The notes under the pieces were generated by a model that was not told where the DNA came from, did no database searches, and saw only the letters and a program-made list of their open reading frames with translations. From Trichuris trichiura (lineage: Eukaryota; Nematoda; Enoplea; Trichinellida; Trichuridae), in contig JBAJFE010000014.1 in assembly GCA_037903355.1 (NCBI GenBank), forward strand, positions 4,774,001-4,838,000: 64,000 nt of DNA. The letters run 5' to 3'. The first letter of the stretch is position 1. Each line of letters starts with the position of its first letter. The position numbers and the translations under genes are program-made. This document shows, piece by piece, positions 1-10,857 of the stretch.

Positions 1-1125
1 ATGATCCTGCACAAGACTGCAGTGAAATGGTGATGACCTTGTATATACTTGTGGTTAAAAGGAGGTAAACCACCTGTGGAGAAGTTAAAAGCATAAACTT
101 CGCTTCCACAAACATTATGGTTAGCTATGATGTCAAAGACTTATTCACAAGCTTGCCCATACCGGTAACCCTACAGGCTTTGCTAGACTTACCAAGTTCA
201 GACGAAACCCTACCTCAACGTAAAAACTTGAGCCCGTTCCATATTGTAGAACTTTGCTCTGGCGAACACCTTTCATTTTCAAAGCTCATTTTATAAACAA
301 GAAAACGGGGCACCAATAAGGAGCTCACTATTACCGTTACAGGCAGAGATGTTCATGGAGTACTTGGAACGCCGTGTTTTCCCCCACCGACACTGAGACT
401 TTACACCCACGTACTTTAAACGATACGTGGACAATGTGCTGTGTATCAAAACATATTATGCTCGTTTCCCTTGTTAATCACAATTAGGTCGTTACTCGTC
501 GACCTAAAACAATATTTGTTACATACTCAGAATTTAACTAACAAGGTCAATCGAGTCCTATAAAAGGACAACGCGTAAACAACGTGAGGCTTCTGGGAAT
601 TAGGTGCAAGCTACGCTCAACGACTGTGTGACGTTTGACGAAGAAATAAAGCTTACGCCAGCGGACTTAACACAATGTCCTTGCAGTACTTAAAAGGAGG
701 AACGAAGACGGTTTTCTAGAAATTCTGAACAGTGAATTTCCCAACGTAACAACTTTTACGATTGAAAAAGAGGTACAAGGGAAACTTTCATTTCTGGACA
801 CCCTCATGATTCGCTCACAGGAGGGTATAAAAACCACCAGGAGGGTAAACCTTTTTATTTTTTATCCTTGCCCTTTTTAAAAAAACTCTACTTCACCTCC
901 CCCATGCTTTCTGTTACTCTTCGCTTTCCTATTATCCCCCTTTTTCGATCTTCTAACTCGTTCAAAAACCTCCCAAGACTCCCGTGTTTTAAAGCGCTTG
1001 ATCTGACTAGTGATATGCCAGCATTCGCTCTGCCATTCTTTCACGCGCTGAAGACGGAAAGCTTCGCCAAATAAACGTTTAACAGGTAGCTTGCCCATAT
1101 CACCATTATGTTAATTCATACACCC
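1..1125 (+). mobile_element. Decayed Penelope-like retroelement, RT part plus 3' tail
   Basis: Around 121-300 one frame reads SYDVKDLFTSLPI, matching the start of PLE reverse transcriptases. After a frameshift near 300, another frame reads FYKQENGAPIRSS then AEMFMEYLE (about 290-380), the RT motif normally GAPMGSPLSP. Then comes YFKRYVDN (about 415-435), the YVDD catalytic box with the last Asp changed to Asn. A frame near 785-812 gives LSFLDTL, the conserved FLD segment. Stops and frameshifts show the copy is dead. At 1047-1125 the sequence matches the 3' tails of the foldback elements elsewhere in this window (GCTGAAGACGG, GAAAGCTTCGC, then ATTATGTTAATTC), but stem II of the hammerhead-like core is deleted. 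The element is 5'-truncated by the window edge. No GIY-YIG domain was recognised in this copy. Confidence 0.75.
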
Positions 1126-1796
1126 GTTAGGGGCTTTATTTCCAAAGTATTTTTGGTTTTACATTTTCCTGGTTTTTTCTTTCTATCTTATTTATCGCCG
1201 TACATATATGTACGATAAAGTGCTACATATCACAAGTGTATGCGTCTGACGGACCCTGTTCACCACACCGTATACTTGTACATTAAAGTGCTTTTATTGT
1301 TGCTTTTTGTTCGGCATAAATTCCCCAACAGTTCTTGTAGAATACTTAACCCTTAAAGCTAAGGCGTCTGAAACATTGGGAATACTTTTCTAACTTAAAA
1401 ATTAAAACCACTAAAAATGCGTACAGTCTGCCTGTTGCTAAGACTACTTGTCGCCCAAGCTGCTGGTCCCCATTTTCCTAAAATTCGCCTGCAGTTTCTG
1501 TAGGTTGCCTAAACCTACACCAGAACTAGAGAAGACTGAGACTGTAGTCATTCATTTTCTAACTGAAAATTGGAAGCACTCAAATCACGCACCGTTGGCT
1601 CTGCGTAGACGCTACAATTAAGCCGCCACAAATTTCAGATTTATTTGGAGTAAGTTATGCTAAGAGCACTGCGCAATAGTAAACAAAACAGAGGGGAAAC
1701 CAGAGGCTAAACCAAAGAAAACGAGAAAAAAAGAGAAACAGAAAAATACAGAGAGGGCTGTTGGTTCTCCCTCTTCAGGGAGACACTGTCTTTGTG
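1126..1796. other. Intergenic, no gene seen
   Basis: AT-rich sequence between two decayed retroelements. I see no coding exon, RNA gene or clear repeat unit here. Confidence 0.5.
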
Positions 1797-2620
1797 TCAG
1801 GCCATGCAACTGCATAAGTTATTTGGTGTTTTTCCATGGTGACGCCGGGCATGGCTAGCATTATGTAACAGTCCACGGATTGCGTTAGGTGCAAAAGCAA
1901 ACGTATCAATGACATTCATGAACCGACTAACTAGCCAGATCGTTTTCTCTAAAGCCCGCACGGAAACCCCTTCTAGCACGTACCATGACAACTTTTCAAG
2001 TTGACGTCATTCTTTGCACACCAGCCTTCGCGAGCACTAATCGTAATTTCTCTTCCGGCAAAGTTGCTCTTGTTTCTAAGCTTCAGGACTTCTCAAAGTA
2101 CTTCATAGTTCTTGCATTTTTCTGAGTGCCCCCAGACGAGTCTGTCATCATTTTCGAAAGGAATACCAATATCAATTATCCAGGCGAACAAACTCGTGCT
2201 AGGAATCCTGTCTGGCTTAAACGTTTCATTGCCATGCTTGAGGGTTGGCTCAAGGGTCGTGTTAAAAAGTTCAGCTTCAGCTAGTTCGGAAATTTTCTTT
2301 TCTATAACGTCATGCCGTCGTATGATGGGCCTGTGTGCAAAGCTGAACTTCTGTGAGATAAGACCTCTTACAGCTTGCTCCAGCAAGCCTGCAGTTGATC
2401 GGTCTGCATGCTATGCAACAGCTTTTAATGGTCTCTTACCCCGTGCCATCATCCCCAAACCAACGGTAAAACGATTAAGAGTTATCACGATACTGCAACA
2501 TATCGTGGATAACGATGCAGCGGGAGATGCAATTCGGAGCAGAAACGTTACAAGCAGCTGATCCACCATTGAGCGAGTGTACGCAGGCTCACTGGTTCTC
2601 ATTTTCAGTAAACGCAAACA
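1797..2620 (-). mobile_element. Decayed LINE 3' part (R2/NeSL-like restriction-type endonuclease)
   Basis: The minus strand keeps coding character in pieces. A frame at 2093-2386 includes HGNETFKPDRI, then WIIDIGIPFEN, then a His/Lys-rich segment ending in KNYEVL. This order (KPD, about 15 residues, ID-PFEN, HxxKxxxY) is typical of the restriction-like endonuclease at the C-terminus of R2/NeSL-type non-LTR reverse transcriptases. Frames at 2411-2617 and 1797-1991 look like flanking C-terminal parts shifted by frame breaks. No intact reverse transcriptase is present. The overlapping plus-strand open frame at 2112-2561 is taken as an antisense shadow. Confidence 0.6.
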
Positions 2621-4489
2621 AACAATAAGCGACGTCTCAGTTGCCCTAATTTTTAGTCTAGGGTCCGGCGACCTATAGGATCTCTACGCTGTACAAACGC
2701 TATAATAAAGCCTTTTTGAATTGCTGAATCGCGCACTATCACTAATGGGATTATTGCATGTGCTGTTACGTAGTCCCTTCGTGAGTCTTCGCATTCTGGG
2801 CAGAAACGTTAAAACGGCCTTTTGTTCCAATGAAGATAATGCCGAATCTGCTGACTTTTGAAAAAAAAAGTTTAATCTTACCCACAGCACGCAAAGACTC
2901 AAACAAATGAGCAAACTTGAGAGACCAATAACTTATAAAGACGGTACTACAGTGTATAAAGGGATTAGCAAGTTCAAATTTCGTAATACGTAAACTGTGA
3001 TTTGAGAAGCATATTAAGCGTTTCTGTGATAGTTAGGGATAACTCTTTTAACTCATACCTAGCTTGCAGTGTAGCCGGGATAAAAAGCAGTAATGGTCTG
3101 CTTGGGCAGCGCCAAACGCCGCAAATATAAAGTAAATTAACCACATCGCTTTGCGGACTATGAGATTCCCTTCAGATGGCTCCATTTTACTCTCGATCAT
3201 ATGTTTTTAATGTTTTAGTCAGATGCGTTCGTAACCTTGAAATGTTTGTAAGTCGAATGTTTCCATCTCGAAAATGGAGTAAAAAGTAAACGCAGCACTG
3301 CAGCGGTTCTGCCTCTGCCTACGTAATCTGTGCCTGGCAGAGCGCAAAACCAAAGAAATCGTGCAAGAAAAAAAATACGGTGACTAGACTGATCGTTTCG
3401 TAACGGAGCGGCACTTTGTCGAAGGAAAAAGAAGTTTGTTCCCGTTGTACGTAAAAGAACAACAACGGTCACATGCACAGAGGTCTGTAATGAAGTCTGA
3501 CTTCAGTCTCATGACTAAGAACAACAGGAGCGACAAAAAGGGAAAGGAATAGATAGGCTCGCATGAGTCGTGCTGAACGATTGGCTGTGATTAGACGACG
3601 TAAAGCTGTACTGTTCGAAGATAGAAACTGTATCGGTCAAAAATGGTCACATGCTTTTACCTAACGTGCGCCTGCTTGAAGCCTACTTGCCCGCTGTTAT
3701 ATTTATCACTGGCAGGAGAGTTGCAAAGTATTTTTTACTGCTAATACTAGATATAGTTCTCCATTTTACGGTCATCTCCAATTTTTGTACGGAACGAAAT
3801 ATCTTCTTGTTATTTCGGAGCTTTCGGCTTCAGCCGCAATTTGCTTTCAGTGAACGACGAGTGAGAGCCACTGCTAGTACTATTCTCAGATAGACATCTG
3901 TCTTAGCATGGATCCAGAAAGGACTTATGAGTTCCCACAAACTTTCTTACTTCTTCAAATAGGAACAAAAATTGGTTCATTATCTCTTACATTCATTTTT
4001 GCTTTGTAGTTAATTTGTTTTATTAGCTTCAGTTTGAGGTGCATGATGAACCTGCTGGAGTTACTGGGTGAAAGAATAAGGTCTCACTGTTTTCCCATAA
4101 GGTAAAACATTCATGTAATTGAATTACAGTTCATTGTTTCTTGGGTATGGTCTCCATCATACGGAGCAGCTTACTGGCAGAGTTTTGGCTGCACATAGAT
4201 GAGAGAAAGGTGGAAACGGAATTACTTTAAATCAGAGAAGCTAATTACCTATCTTTGAACATCGACTCTGTCACAGGTGGCACCGTTGCTTAACTGAGTT
4301 CCGTTCCTTACCCTCGTATGAGTTGAGTACCTACGCATATCGACCTGGACACGAGGGGACTAGAAGAACCGGTTTTGCTAGAGTCGTCAACGTTGTCGGT
4401 GCGCTGTCTTTTAGAGAATAAAGTCATGGCAGTTAAGTCTGTTCGCTTGATTATGCCGCGTTGCGTGACAGACTCCTAAACAGGACCGA
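2621..4489. other. Intergenic, no gene seen
   Basis: Open frames are short and have no recognisable motifs or paired splice sites. Nothing can be supported. Confidence 0.45.
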
Positions 4490-4935
4490 ACGTGACACAT
4501 ACGCAATGAAACACGGAAAGCGTTTATTCCTCTACGATGCGTTCACTAATCGCCGCTATTCTCTCGCTCGCGTATATATACATTTTTTCGTCGATGAGAA
4601 AGTGATACGGCTGGTCTTTATTTGGCAGTGATGCTGCATATGCTCGACTGGAAGCCTTATGCGACGGTCAGTGAAATGCGCCTCTGGTGTATGGCTGAAA
4701 GCGGGCCCGACGTTTCACAAGGACTCGGAAGGTATCTGACAGGGAATTTCATGTCGCTGTTTGGCAAGGTGCTCCGCACAAGTTCAGCTGGAAGTTGGCT
4801 GCAGCCACTGGTGATTCAGGTGAAATAGAGTGGTCGCGTTTGGACGCGAAAGCTCCGGAGAAATTAGTAGTAAAATTTTTCAACGGGACTTACAATCCGT
4901 ATAAAAAAAAGCAGCCTAATGAAATCAATAGGTAC
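4490..4935 (+). mobile_element. 5'-truncated PLE-family tail (single copy)
   Basis: Positions 4828-4925 match the 3' tail of the foldback elements: half of stem II, GCGAAAGCTCCGGAG, AAATTAGTAGTAAAATTTTTC, an AACGGGACT box, then a CCGTATAAAA box and AATGAAAT. The upstream part (about 4500-4825) is similar to 20400-20730. Shared blocks include ACGCAGAAAGCGTTTATT-like and GTTCAGCTGGAAGTTGG stretches, so these two are copies of one repeat. The CTGATGA half of the core is missing here. The 68-aa open frame at 4622-4828 lies wholly in this repeat and is not called as a gene. Confidence 0.65.
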
Positions 4936-6541
4936 TACTGTTATTTTCGTATTGTGCTTTATTTTTAAAAATTTGACTTATCGTGGATATACGAATAGGC
5001 TAAAAGGCGTTAGTGACCTGCAGAATGGAAAATATTATTACACCAGGCACAACGTGAGACTTGGCTCATATTTAAAATGGATTGGCTTCATGCTGAAGGA
5101 GGTAAAATTTCAATGAAGTTCCTGTCTTTTTGTCGACATTTCTGCTGATACGTGGCATGGTCTATTGAAAAGTGTATGACATAAATGGCTTGACGGAAAC
5201 GTGCTTTGATGCAAACTGCTTCCTCTTCCGTTGGCTGGTTCCAACCCACAACAAATAGAGTTGCGATCTCATTGATAATAGCTGTAGATTCTTGTTATTT
5301 CTGGCAGGCATTTTCATGTCCAGTGGAATAGCCAAGCTATGACAGTGTCGCGATACCAAACTCTAGTTTTACTCAAGTTAGAAGGCGATTAGCAACTGAT
5401 GACAGCATTAAAGAGACGGCGCAAAACATAGTTGAAGTACCTCAGCTTGACAGTAAAGAACGATCACAGTCTGGGGGCTGCAGGTATGATGAGCAATAAG
5501 AAACGCTGAAACGGCAGCCAGCACAGTACAGATAGCAACCAGCTAGGGCTGCATATTGCTAGCACACATAATAGTAGTTAATCGAAGGTCACAGGTTATT
5601 CTATTTATGATCATGATTTCTGCGAACAGAACTGATTTGTAACAACCGATGCGAGAATTACCCATATATCGGCATTCGTGGGCAACATAATTCAAACTCG
5701 GTAATGCAAGTGTAATCGGTGGGACAATCAGGATACGTTGCATTGCAGAACAAAAGCTCGCCAGTTTCGTAATCAGATGCCGGATCACCATGAAAACATC
5801 TCTGATCTGCAACGTAGGACTAAGAATAACCGCGGAGCATGTTTCAGAATATTTACCGTAGCACTTGCCATACAGTTCCAGAAACCCAAACTTGCATCGA
5901 CAGCGTTTTTCTGAAACGCAAAAACGTGGTGAAGGAAAATTGTTCGTTCACTGGCAGTGGAAAAAAGCACTTAAAACATTGCCAGTGATGTGCTATATAT
6001 TATCCTTTGAAAAGCAGCCATCGTCAAACTTGAAAAGATGAAAGAGCATTGCACAAACGATGTGTTGGATCCCTTGCAGTCACAAGGCTACCGCGGTTAT
6101 ATGAGATCATGCTCTGCGTGAAGTGCATTTCTTAGCTTGCGATAAAGTTTTGCAGAAATATTCTTGACTTGCCAAGCGTCACAAGTGTTGCTTGACTACT
6201 AGTTTCATCTTCTGCGACTACTAGAAGCGATGTTAGTTATACGTGATGAGACGTGGATTGAAAAAAAAGTGGGAAGACACAGGAAGTTATGAACATTTAT
6301 GAACCCTGTTAGCAAGTGAAATATGCAAATTACTGAAGAATTACAAGTTTTGCAATGAAAAACTTTAAAGTGGAAAGTTCTGCTACACCGGAGTCCAATG
6401 TTTCTTCAGCGCTCTCTGGCTACCGCCTGTTTCTGACCACCCTTCCGTAGTGAACGAATTCCTGGGACAGAAGCCACCCCTTTTTCTGCCTTTTCTTCGC
6501 AATCCCATTTCGCTACTAATCCCTCCACTCAAAAATTTTTT
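4936..6541. other. Intergenic, no gene seen
   Basis: No exon, RNA gene or family repeat was recognised before the foldback insertion that begins near 6542. Confidence 0.45.
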
Positions 6542-7463
6542 TACTTTATTTCTTGAAAACGTAGTTTCCTGGTACGGGACCATATGTTTTTATAATGAAA
6601 AACTTTATTACGGATAGGTTCCCGTTTTTATCTATGTAAAAGACTCCGGAGCTTTCGGGTCAATCGAGACCCGTCATCAGCTGTCTTAAGTTGTAAATAT
6701 GATCTGTGGCAGCGAATGCCATCTATCGTTTCTGACGATTTAAAGCGGGCATTTTAAAGTCTTCCGTTGGTAGATTTTTGTATTTGAGTCTGTCAGCGCA
6801 CTTCTTCTTCTTGTTCCGTATAGCTTCTAGATTTGTGTCTCCGTTGGGTTGTTTCGAAACATTTTCTTCTATTTTTAAATCACTGTTTTTCCATTTTTGT
6901 ATCCATTTTTCTTCTTTCTTTCTTCTTTTTCCTTTTTCTTTTTTCTTTCTTTGTTCCATATATATTGCAATTTTATCCATTTACATTTGTTCTAATTATT
7001 TGTTTTTTCTTTTGTGAAGCCGTGAAACAAGAGAAAACAAATGATTAGAACAAATGGAAATGGATAAAATTGCAATATATATGGAACAAAGAAAGAAAAA
7101 AGAAGAAAGAAAAAGAAGAAAGAAAGAAGAAGAAAAATGGATACAAAAATGGAAAAACAGTGATTTAACAATAGAAGAAAATGTTTCGAAACAACCCAAC
7201 GGAGACAAATCTAGAAGCTATACGGAACAAGAAGAAGTGCGCTGACAGACTCAAATACAAAAATCTACCAACGGAAGACTTTAAAATGCCCGCTTTAAAT
7301 CGTCAGAAACGATAGATGGCATTCGCTGCCATAAATCATATTTAAAACTTAAGACCGCTGATGACGGGTCTCGATTGACCCGAAAGCTCCGGAGTCTTTT
7401 ACATACATAAAAACGGGAACCTACCCGTAATAAAGTTTTTCATTATGAAATACTTTATTTCTT
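6542..7463. mobile_element. Foldback PLE-derived insertion A with 13-bp target duplication
   Basis: TACTTTATTTCTT is repeated exactly at 6542-6554 and 7451-7463. Between the copies, 6592-7446 is a near-perfect inverted repeat centred near 7019. The left side has an extra 37 nt (6555-6591) containing GGTACGGGACC. Each arm, read outward, has a purine-rich frame of about 60-85 codons (Lys/Glu-rich, ending NRQKR). It is followed by a hammerhead-like core (7358-7395 plus strand; mirrored at about 6645-6680, where CTGATGA occupies 6674-6680) and then AACGGGAAC and CCGTAATAAAG boxes. Outward-facing 3' tails mean two 5'-truncated copies joined head to head. The arm frames are remnants, not independent genes. 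Confidence 0.85.
7358..7395 (+). ncRNA. Hammerhead-ribozyme-like core in element A
   Basis: CTGATGA at 7358-7364 is followed by GGGTC, a short loop, GACCC, and then GAAA at 7382-7385 and the near-palindrome GCTCCGGAG. This is the order of a hammerhead core (CUGANGA, stem II, GAAA, stem III). It departs from the textbook form by an extra C between CTGATGA and stem II, and by the lack of an obvious local stem I partner. Hammerhead motifs are known from Penelope-like elements; self-cleavage here is not shown. Confidence 0.55.
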
Positions 7464-7964
7464 CCATTAATTTTCTGTGTTTTCATATTATTTAATTGAT
7501 TAATCATCACGTACTTGAATTGTGCAATGGGTAATTCCTTAGTAGTGAATAAATAGATAATAATATTAATAAATAAACTCTTGCTGTTGTTGTCAGACTT
7601 TTTTTAGCTATTTGAGCTAAGTGCAAGGTCAGTTTTAAGCCTGTGTTAATCTGTATAACATCCGAAGATGGTGATTCTCAAAGGGGGCATATTAGCGTCA
7701 AGACCGTGTTAAGTACTTTGCGGCGTAAGTTTTTTATGGCAGCGCTTTCACACTTACAATTTCAATTTTCTAGCTAATGCGCCACCAACGTATTCTAGCA
7801 CTAATTCGTTTCGAGATGTTTGCTCTTAAATTGACGGGGAAAGATTGCCTATACATAGCATTCTGAAATTCCTGGTGAGTGTTTCAACTCTAGAAACTTA
7901 ATTCATAATACTTCCGTTAACTTTATATCTAACGTCATTTGCACAGCGAAGAAAATATTTGATA
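7464..7964. other. Intergenic, no gene seen
   Basis: AT-rich spacer between foldback element A and the 3' end of the EB-module gene. It probably includes that gene's 3' UTR. Confidence 0.45.
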
Positions 7965-9181
7965 TTATAAAAACGGCTGCATACCTCCATCTACATCTTC
8001 ATAACAGAATCCACAATTGCATTGCTCATCTGTTTCGCAAGAGTCTCCGGGAAACTGATTGAATAGGTAGCACTTCCCATTAACAAAATTGTAATGGCCT
8101 GGACAAGGACGGGGGCAGCAAGGTTGCAGCTTTTTTGGTATATATGGATCTTTGTGCCTGACATGTGTGGCAGGATTGCACGGTTCCCACTTAGATAAAG
8201 CGAAACCCAATGGACAGTTTGGTTTTAAATTTGAAATATCTGAAGGAACCGGACAGCAAAATCCTCGTCGTACTGTAAGCTGCTTGCAGTTGGGTTGTTC
8301 CTCATGTTCGATATAAGGAACACAGTACATTCCTTCTGGACATCCAGATTCGTGAGCACCAACTATAGTGCAGTTAACAACGTTGCCTTCTGTTTGAAAA
8401 GGCTCACCTTCTAGGCAGTGCCTTTCTGAAGAACGCTTTCCAAAAGATAAAGTAAACATTGCTAATTCAAGTACCGATAGGTTGGCAAAAACCATCCCGA
8501 AATTTAAATCCTGGCCTACAAACACATGTGCCTAGTTCGTTGCAATAGCTGAATGGAACAATGCATTGATGTTCAGCATCACATTCTTCTTCAAAGTGTC
8601 TTCCTAAAAATGTTTTTGTAACGCACACAGGTGGAGCAAAAATTAACATTCCTGTAACAGCTCACAGAAACTGTTAGCATGATGACATTTGATTTGCTTA
8701 AACAGTTATATCTAACAGTCTAAGCTTAGTTACCATCAAATTCACACTGCCCATTCACTGCAATGTAACTTTCTCTACATTTGCACAAGTTGTCAACGCA
8801 GTGTGCATGCGTATCAGAGCAATCACGGCCACCCACGTGGTTACTGGGTTCACATGATTCATTTAAATGTGGTACTGAAAGCAAGCGGTGAAATGACGAT
8901 GAGAGAGAAATAGAAGCAGTCTCACATTTTACACACACTATGTGATGATCCATGTAAACATTGTCGAATCCAGGTTCGCAGTGGCAACGGTCGAAACGGC
9001 ACTGAGAATTTGGTGGATGACAGCGGTTGAAAGTATCACACTCGTAACCAATTTGACCAAAAAGTGCTAGCAGTTTCTAATAATTACCGAAAAACTGGCA
9101 ACCGTTATAACGCTTACCAGTATTAACGCGCAAGATGTTGCACGCTGTGACAAGGAATATTATGAGTCGACCTTTATCCAT
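7965..9181 (-). CDS. Secreted EB-module cysteine-rich protein, 5 exons
   Basis: Phase-consistent exons are 9118-9181, 8935-9066, 8734-8874, 8475-8651 and 7965-8425 (975 nt, 324 aa). Introns run from 49 to 82 nt. The ATG at 9181 opens a hydrophobic N-terminus (MDKGRLIIFLVTACNI), read as a signal peptide. Exons 2 to 4 each encode a cysteine-rich unit of the EB-module type found in nematode extracellular proteins (for example CHPPNSQCRFDRCHCEPGF; CVDNLCKC; CNELGTCVCRPGF). Exon 5 adds CPEGMYC, CPLGF and CETDEQCNCGFC segments. The donor at 8934 (GTGTAA) was chosen over GTAAAA two bases on because only it keeps phase. The stop at 7965 is close to a possible donor (GGAG/GTATGC), so a further 3' exon cannot be excluded. 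No transmembrane segment is seen after the signal; role unknown. Confidence 0.82.
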
Positions 9182-9688
9182 TGGCTTTTCGTTTTTTATC
9201 TAAAAAATGATTGCATTAGAATAATCGGACTACCAGAAATCATAGAGTTGTATAAAACCTTTGGAATGGAAAGTGTGCTATTTAAGAATGTGCATATGGA
9301 CGTTTAGCGTACTGTGAGGCATCGTAAATTTTATTATGCAAAATTCAAGAATATTCAAAATTACAGATAATGATTTAGTTAACTAATTTAATTCTTCATT
9401 GAAAAGCCAACTTGCGCAAAGCAGTAGAGAATTTATAAGTAAATGAGTGAATTAATTTTCAATGTTGTCAACACTGTATTTACCATTAAAACTCGTAACC
9501 AGCAAAATTTACGCTCAGCGAAAACAGTCTTTCCCTGGCGAAATGCAATGAATAAGTGAATGTACTGTCTTAATGACGACAGCTGCTTGTATTTCCCACG
9601 CTATATGTTTAGCAATTTTATTGTTATGAGGGTTACATGGCTAGCCCATTACAACAATATTTTGAAAATGTTAACCATTCATTGAATA

Positions 9689-10857
9689 CAGTCGGCCCTC
9701 GTTATCCGCCGTGTTCTATACAACGCGGTTCGTCTGGCGTAAAATAGTGACGTCAACTTTTACGCGGCAGTACACGAGATAGAGCTGGAACATTTAGTGG
9801 TTGCTGGAAACGTTTGTGGAGAATGAATGAGAGGACTTAGGTGCCATCGATGAGGAAATCATGGACATAGCGAATATTGCCAAGGAGTTGGGAAGTGAGG
9901 GTTTCTCCTACATGATAGAAGACGATATCAGAGAGCACATAGAAGATTGTGGAGAACCGTTCACCAACGAGGAACTCCAGGAAATGATGCAATTACCTAC
10001 GGGCAGCGACGACGACGCTGTGGAAGATACAGACGCTCAGATACCCTCGGATTGGACGCTGCAAAAGCTTGCCAGTATTTTTCCGCAAGCGCAGGTCCTG
10101 AAGGGTACGATCGCTGACTACGATCCATCCATGGAACAAAACATTATGGTTGCATGAGGAATAACGGCTTCGTCGAAGCTGCTACAAGATTTATTTGATA
10201 AAGCGAAGAAAAGGCAGATAGAGCTCCCTATAACAATGTTTTTAAATAAAGCTCCAGTAGCTGCGGAGCCAAACATTTTAAGGCAAGAAGTTTCGCTACC
10301 AACAAGTTTAAGAAACCGTAGGACTGGCTGTTCTCCAGGAGATCTGCGCCCATCTACAGAAAGTGGGTAAATTGATTCATGATGCCCCAAACGTTTCTGC
10401 CGTAGACGTTTTGCTCTATGTGAATGTGTTCCGTGTGATGTTCACTATTTCTGCTTAAGTGCGCCTGTGTATTTTATATTTCCCCTGCTGTGTACCCAGT
10501 CCGCGCACCAGTACATCGCTTAGCTCATTAAAGCAAGGCGTTTCCCAGGCGTTTAAAGAAAGAGCATCTTACTTTCATCCCTTCTTTTATCTAACGGTCT
10601 GGACTCTGATGGCTAACCCTATGGGATAAGCACGGTCTCATTGATGTCCTTACCTTGACGTCCTTACCTTATCCCGCCGTACTAAGCTTCGAAGGATCAC
10701 TAGGTATGATAACCGTTCCGGAAGGAATTCAAAGGGACAGGAACAAATACGCAGCTAGAACATAAGCTATTTAGCCTTTTTCACAGGGTAGCCCATATAA
10801 CGCGGTAAAAGGCTTAAAATTTTGGACCAATTAACCGCGGATAACGAGGGCTGACTG
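9689..10857 (+). mobile_element. Non-autonomous Tigger-like DNA transposon, copy 1
   Basis: Terminal inverted repeats are CAGTCGGCCCTCGTTATCCG at the left and its complement (one mismatch) at the right. They are flanked by TA on both sides (9687-9688, 10858-10859), the pogo/Tigger target duplication. Inside, the plus-strand frame at 9861-10157 (MDIANIAKELGSEGF, then acidic FTNEELQEMM) resembles the C-terminal region of Tigger-type transposases. The DNA-binding and DDE catalytic parts are absent, so the copy is internally deleted and cannot move by itself. It is 1169 bp and shares its whole layout with the copy at 13894-15072. Confidence 0.88.

Noticed and set aside
2112..2561. 149-codon plus-strand frame
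   Set aside because: The opposite strand has recognisable LINE endonuclease motifs, so this is an antisense shadow.
6723..7245. Lys/Glu-rich frames in both arms of foldback A as separate genes
   Set aside because: They are the two copies of one truncated element and low in complexity.
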